Below, piece after piece: positions 4,597 to 6,872 of a stretch of 6,872 nt of DNA. Each line of letters begins with the position of its first letter. Within the stretch, counting starts at the first letter, position 1. Below the pieces are notes generated by a model. That model ran no database searches, was not told the DNA's origin, and saw only the letters and a list, made by a program, of their open reading frames with translations. Source of the DNA: Nanobdellota archaeon (GTDB taxonomy: Archaea; Nanobdellota; Nanobdellia; Woesearchaeales; GW2011-AR15); the NCBI GenBank assembly GCA_018815145.1, contig JAHIYL010000202.1, positions 1-6,872 of the forward strand, in the 5' to 3' direction. Made by a program: the position numbers and the translations under genes.

Positions 4597-6573
4597 ATGG
4601 AAAACACAAAGAAATTAAATATTTCCGGTACCCAAGAATCTAATTATTCTTCGGGAATAACAATAGAGTTTCCTGATGGTTCCAAAAAAGACTTTGACAA
4701 AGGAGTGACAGGACTTGATATAGCCAAATCGATTGGCGAAAGGCTCGCGATGGCAGCCCTGGGCATCGAAGTAGATGGCAAAATCAAAGATATAACTTCC
4801 AGGATTGAAAATAATGCAAAAATCAGGATACTTACTTTCAAGGATAAAGAAGGAAAAGACATTTTTTGGCATAGTGCATCTCACCTCATGACACAAGCGA
4901 TATTAAGGATATTTAAAGACCAGGACATTGGTTTAGGTGTTGGTATGCCAATAGAGCAAGGATTTTATCAGGATTATGATATGAAAGAGATACACGAAGA
5001 GGATCTTGAAAAAATTGAAAAAGAAATGCAAAAAATTGTAGATGAGAAGCTGGAGATATCCCACAAAGACATACCAAAAAAGCAGGCACTAGATTTTTAT
5101 AAAAAAGACCCATACAAGATAGAACTCACTAATGCTGTTCCTGGGGATAATGTCAGTATGTACACTCAAGGAGAATTTGACAATCTGTGCAAGGGACCGC
5201 ATGTGCCCAATACCTCTTATATCAAAGCATTCAAACTGACAAAGATAGCTGGGGCTTATTGGAGAGGAAAATCAGACAATAAGATGCTCACGAGAATCTA
5301 TGGTGTTGCATTCCCTGATAAAAAAGAACTGAAAAGTTATCTCACTCTTTTAGAAGAAGCTGAGAAAAGAGACCATAGGAAACTGGGTAAAGAGCTTGAG
5401 CTGTTCAGCATCCATGATGAAGGTCCGGGTTTTCCTTTTTTCCTGCCAAAAGGCATGGTGATTAAGAACGAGCTTGTTAATTTCTGGAGAAGGGAGCATG
5501 AGAAGGCAGGTTATGTTGAGATCCAGACACCGATCATCCTGAACAGGGCGCTGTGGGAGCGATCAGGACATTGGATGAATTACAGGGAAAACATGTACAC
5601 GACCCAGATCGACAAAGAAGATTTTGCAATCAAGCCTATGAACTGTCCTGGAGGCATGCTTGTATATAATGAGAAAGTGCATTCCTATAAAGAGCTTCCG
5701 ATGAGAGTGGGAGAACTCGGAATCGTGCATAGGCATGAGATGAGCGGAGTTCTTGCCGGTCTTTTCAGGGTAAGGGTATTTACCCAGGATGATGCCCACA
5801 TCTTCATGACTGAAGAGCAGATTAAGCCTGAGATAATGGATCTGATGGACCTATTCAAGAGATTCTACAATCTCTTTGGGTTTGACTATTCTGTAGAGCT
5901 TTCGACAAGGCCTGAAAAATCCATAGGGACTGATGAGCAGTGGGAATTCACAACAGCCCAATTAAAAGCTGCTCTGGATGCGAAGGGAGTTGAGTACAAG
6001 ATAAATGAAGGTGATGGAGCATTCTATGGTCCAAAAATTGATTTTCATCTTAAAGACTGCATCGGAAGGACATGGCAGTGCGGGACAATCCAGCTTGATA
6101 TGAGCCTTCCGGAGCGCTTTGACCTTACATATATGGGTAAGGACGGCACTCAAAAGCATAGGCCTTTCATGATACATAGGGTTGTTTATGGCAGCCTGGA
6201 AAGGTTCATGGGCATACTTATCGAGCATTATGCAGGAAAGTTCCCATTATGGCTATCTCCGGTACAGGCAAGGCTGATGACTGTAGCTGACAGGTTTGAG
6301 GATTATGCCAAGAAGATAAAAGATATGTTTTTTGACAAAGGATTGAGAATTGAGATTGATAACAGGAGTGAATCCATCAATAAGAAGGTCAGGGAGGCTC
6401 AGATGGAGAAGGTCCCTATCATGATAACTATCGGAGAGAAAGAAGTTGAGGCAGATTCTCTTGCAGTCAGGACAATCGACGGTAAAGTCAAATTCGGAGT
6501 GAAACCTGAAGATCTGATGGCAAAGATGCTCGAGGCAATAGAGAAAAAGGAGAATGTCTTCAAGATTGAGTAG
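4597..6573 (+). CDS. thrS: Threonyl-tRNA synthetase, bacterial type with editing domain
   Basis: 658 residues. It attaches threonine to tRNA-Thr and clears mischarged Ser-tRNA-Thr. Order: a short extension (1-19); TGS domain (about 20-83, IEFPDGSKKDF); N2 editing domain with His92-x3-His96 (HSASH) and Cys198-x3-His202 (CKGPH); class II catalytic core with motif 2 (HRHEMSGVLAGLFRVRVF) and motif 3 (GSLERFMGILIEHYAG); C-terminal anticodon-binding domain (from about 545). The zinc ligands Cys350, His401 and His527 keep exactly the spacing of E. coli Cys334/His385/His511. One difference is CPGG where E. coli has CPGH. Many archaea instead use a ThrRS with a D-aminoacyl-tRNA deacylase-like editing domain, so this is the bacterial architecture and probably an old transfer. 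All catalytic and editing residues are present, so it should be functional. Expression probably depends on read-through of the upstream Thr-codon attenuator. Confidence 0.97.
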   Translation: MENTKKLNISGTQESNYSSGITIEFPDGSKKDFDKGVTGLDIAKSIGERLAMAALGIEVDGKIKDITSRIENNAKIRILTFKDKEGKDIFWHSASHLMTQAILRIFKDQDIGLGVGMPIEQGFYQDYDMKEIHEEDLEKIEKEMQKIVDEKLEISHKDIPKKQALDFYKKDPYKIELTNAVPGDNVSMYTQGEFDNLCKGPHVPNTSYIKAFKLTKIAGAYWRGKSDNKMLTRIYGVAFPDKKELKSYLTLLEEAEKRDHRKLGKELELFSIHDEGPGFPFFLPKGMVIKNELVNFWRREHEKAGYVEIQTPIILNRALWERSGHWMNYRENMYTTQIDKEDFAIKPMNCPGGMLVYNEKVHSYKELPMRVGELGIVHRHEMSGVLAGLFRVRVFTQDDAHIFMTEEQIKPEIMDLMDLFKRFYNLFGFDYSVELSTRPEKSIGTDEQWEFTTAQLKAALDAKGVEYKINEGDGAFYGPKIDFHLKDCIGRTWQCGTIQLDMSLPERFDLTYMGKDGTQKHRPFMIHRVVYGSLERFMGILIEHYAGKFPLWLSPVQARLMTVADRFEDYAKKIKDMFFDKGLRIEIDNRSESINKKVREAQMEKVPIMITIGEKEVEADSLAVRTIDGKVKFGVKPEDLMAKMLEAIEKKENVFKIE

Positions 6574-6575
6574 AA

Positions 6576-6590
6576 TTTTTTATATATTTT
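6576..6590 (+). promoter_or_regulatory. Possible TATA box of the downstream structured RNA, or thrS T-rich terminator
   Basis: ATTTTTTATATATTTT lies directly after the thrS stop codon. It holds a TATA-like core centred near 6583, 27 nt before the first base of the inverted-repeat element at 6610, the same spacing as at the protein genes. The T6 and T4 tracts could equally end the thrS transcript. Both readings may hold. Confidence 0.45.
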
Positions 6591-6609
6591 TAATTACTTC
6601 TTCTAATAA

Positions 6610-6708
6610 ATTGCCTCCTTGACGCGATGGAACGAAGCAAAGCGAAGTGAAATAGGACTCTTAGAGTCCGTCGCTGTCATAGAGGAGGCAATAGTAAATA
6701 TTTTTTTT
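6610..6708 (+). ncRNA. Candidate structured small RNA ending in a T8 tract
   Basis: ATTGCCTCCT (6610-6619) pairs perfectly with AGGAGGCAAT (6683-6692). The stem continues, after a 3-nt bulge, with TGAC/GTCA (6620-6623 with 6676-6679) and, after a 1-nt bulge, GCGATGG/CCGTCGC (6624-6630 with 6668-6674, one G-U pair): about 21 pairs in all. Inside is an apical hairpin, ACTC-TTA-GAGT (6657-6667), beside a single-stranded purine-rich segment (6631-6654). A T8 tract (6701-6708) follows 8 nt later. GC content is clearly above the flanks. With the TATA-like box 27 nt upstream it reads as a roughly 95-nt RNA gene. It fits no tRNA, 5S, SRP, RNase P or C/D box pattern that I can see. Alternatives are an elaborate terminator for thrS or a miniature palindromic element. 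Confidence 0.55.
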
Positions 6709-6780
6709 GTATCTCCCTCTGTTTACCATCCGTAATAGGTCAGTCATCTGAAGCAGATTATAAATTATATTCTCTAATAC
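6709..6780. other. AT-rich intergenic spacer
   Basis: No coding frame, repeat or strong structure is seen between the T8 tract and the next promoter. A short TCAG/CTGA inverted pair occurs near 6739-6750 and is probably chance. Confidence 0.4.
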
Positions 6781-6794
6781 CGAAAAATATATAT
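6781..6794 (+). promoter_or_regulatory. BRE/TATA promoter of the window-end gene
   Basis: CGAAAAA (6781-6787) followed by TATATAT is centred near 6790, about 30 nt before the ATG at 6821. The predicted transcription start falls at about 6816-6818, inside the palindrome at 6802-6818. Confidence 0.65.
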
Positions 6795-6801
6795 TCTTGT
6801 T

Positions 6802-6818
6802 TAGCTACATTGTAGCTA
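6802..6818. promoter_or_regulatory. 17-bp perfect palindrome, probable operator
   Basis: TAGCTACA (6802-6809), a central T (6810), and TGTAGCTA (6811-6818) form a perfect dyad between the TATA box and the start codon, covering the predicted transcription start. A dimeric repressor bound here would block initiation. The TACA/TGTA half-sites resemble those of several winged-helix repressors, but with a 1-bp centre, so no family can be named. Confidence 0.6.
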
Positions 6819-6820
6819 TT

Positions 6821-6872
6821 ATGAAAAAAGAAACAAAAATTGAGCTAACTGGATATGAAATGCTTGAAAAAC
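6821..6872 (+). CDS. Start of an unidentified gene, cut by the window edge
   Basis: Seventeen codons are visible (MKKETKIELTGYEMLEK), open to the last base. A TATA box about 30 nt upstream and a palindromic operator-like site immediately upstream support the start, with a leader of only a few bases. The fragment is too short to assign; a hydrophilic, lysine- and glutamate-rich start would fit a small cytoplasmic protein, for instance an autoregulating DNA-binding protein, but that is a guess from the operator alone. Confidence 0.55.
   Translation, partial: MKKETKIELTGYEMLEK

Noticed and set aside
4615..4896. 93-codon minus-strand open frame over the start of thrS
   Set aside because: It is antisense to the conserved TGS and editing domains, with no promoter or family resemblance.
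6683..6700. GGAGG as the ribosome-binding site of a small ORF
   Set aside because: No ATG, GTG or TTG lies at a usable distance downstream, and the motif is buried as the 3' arm of the hairpin.
6610..6708. tRNA or tRNA-like gene
   Set aside because: No T-loop, D-loop or 7-nt anticodon loop can be placed. The element is one long bulged stem with an apical 3-nt loop.

Overview
The window looks like a piece of an archaeal chromosome, probably from a small-genome lineage of the DPANN kind (the lineage is inference). Three things point to archaea: a ribosomal protein eL33 (L35Ae), which bacteria lack; BRE/TATA-type promoters; and TATA centres about 27-31 nt upstream of start codons, which implies leaderless or nearly leaderless mRNAs. 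Several enzymes nevertheless look bacterial in type: alanine racemase, a YycJ-like metallo-beta-lactamase-fold protein and a threonyl-tRNA synthetase with the bacterial editing domain.

Layout, left to right. The C-terminal ~80% of an alanine racemase gene (1-900, +). A 264-bp gap holding about 2.2 copies of a 93-94 bp tandem repeat whose core is a conserved hairpin. A four-helix membrane protein of unknown function (1165-1599, +). A YycJ/WalJ-like hydrolase (1679-2443, +). Three minus-strand genes, each with its own promoter: eL33 (2492-2755), an HD-domain phosphohydrolase (2814-3359) and an unrecognised 291-residue protein with a methyltransferase-like motif (3439-4314). A divergent promoter region. 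A 31-codon, threonine-rich leader ORF (4403-4498) too short for ordinary gene calling. Then thrS (4597-6573, +). Downstream lies an 83-nt, strongly base-paired element with its own possible promoter and a T8 tract (6610-6708), a candidate small RNA gene. The window ends in the first 17 codons of another gene (6821 onward), preceded by a 17-bp palindrome over its predicted transcription start.

The standout is the region upstream of thrS. The predicted transcript begins at the ATG of a short ORF with ten threonine codons, seven of them consecutive. The last of these form the 5' arm of an 11-bp hairpin, the leader stop codon is its 3-nt loop, and a T5GT4 tract follows. This is the anatomy of a bacterial ribosome-mediated attenuator, placed under an archaeal promoter and in front of the gene whose product charges tRNA-Thr. 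thrS itself, an internal cistron, has a Shine-Dalgarno sequence, whereas the other complete genes appear leaderless. The inferred logic is that scarcity of Thr-tRNA stalls the ribosome on the Thr codons, keeps the terminator from folding and lets polymerase into thrS. I know of no established archaeal example of leader-peptide attenuation; I could not search for one.
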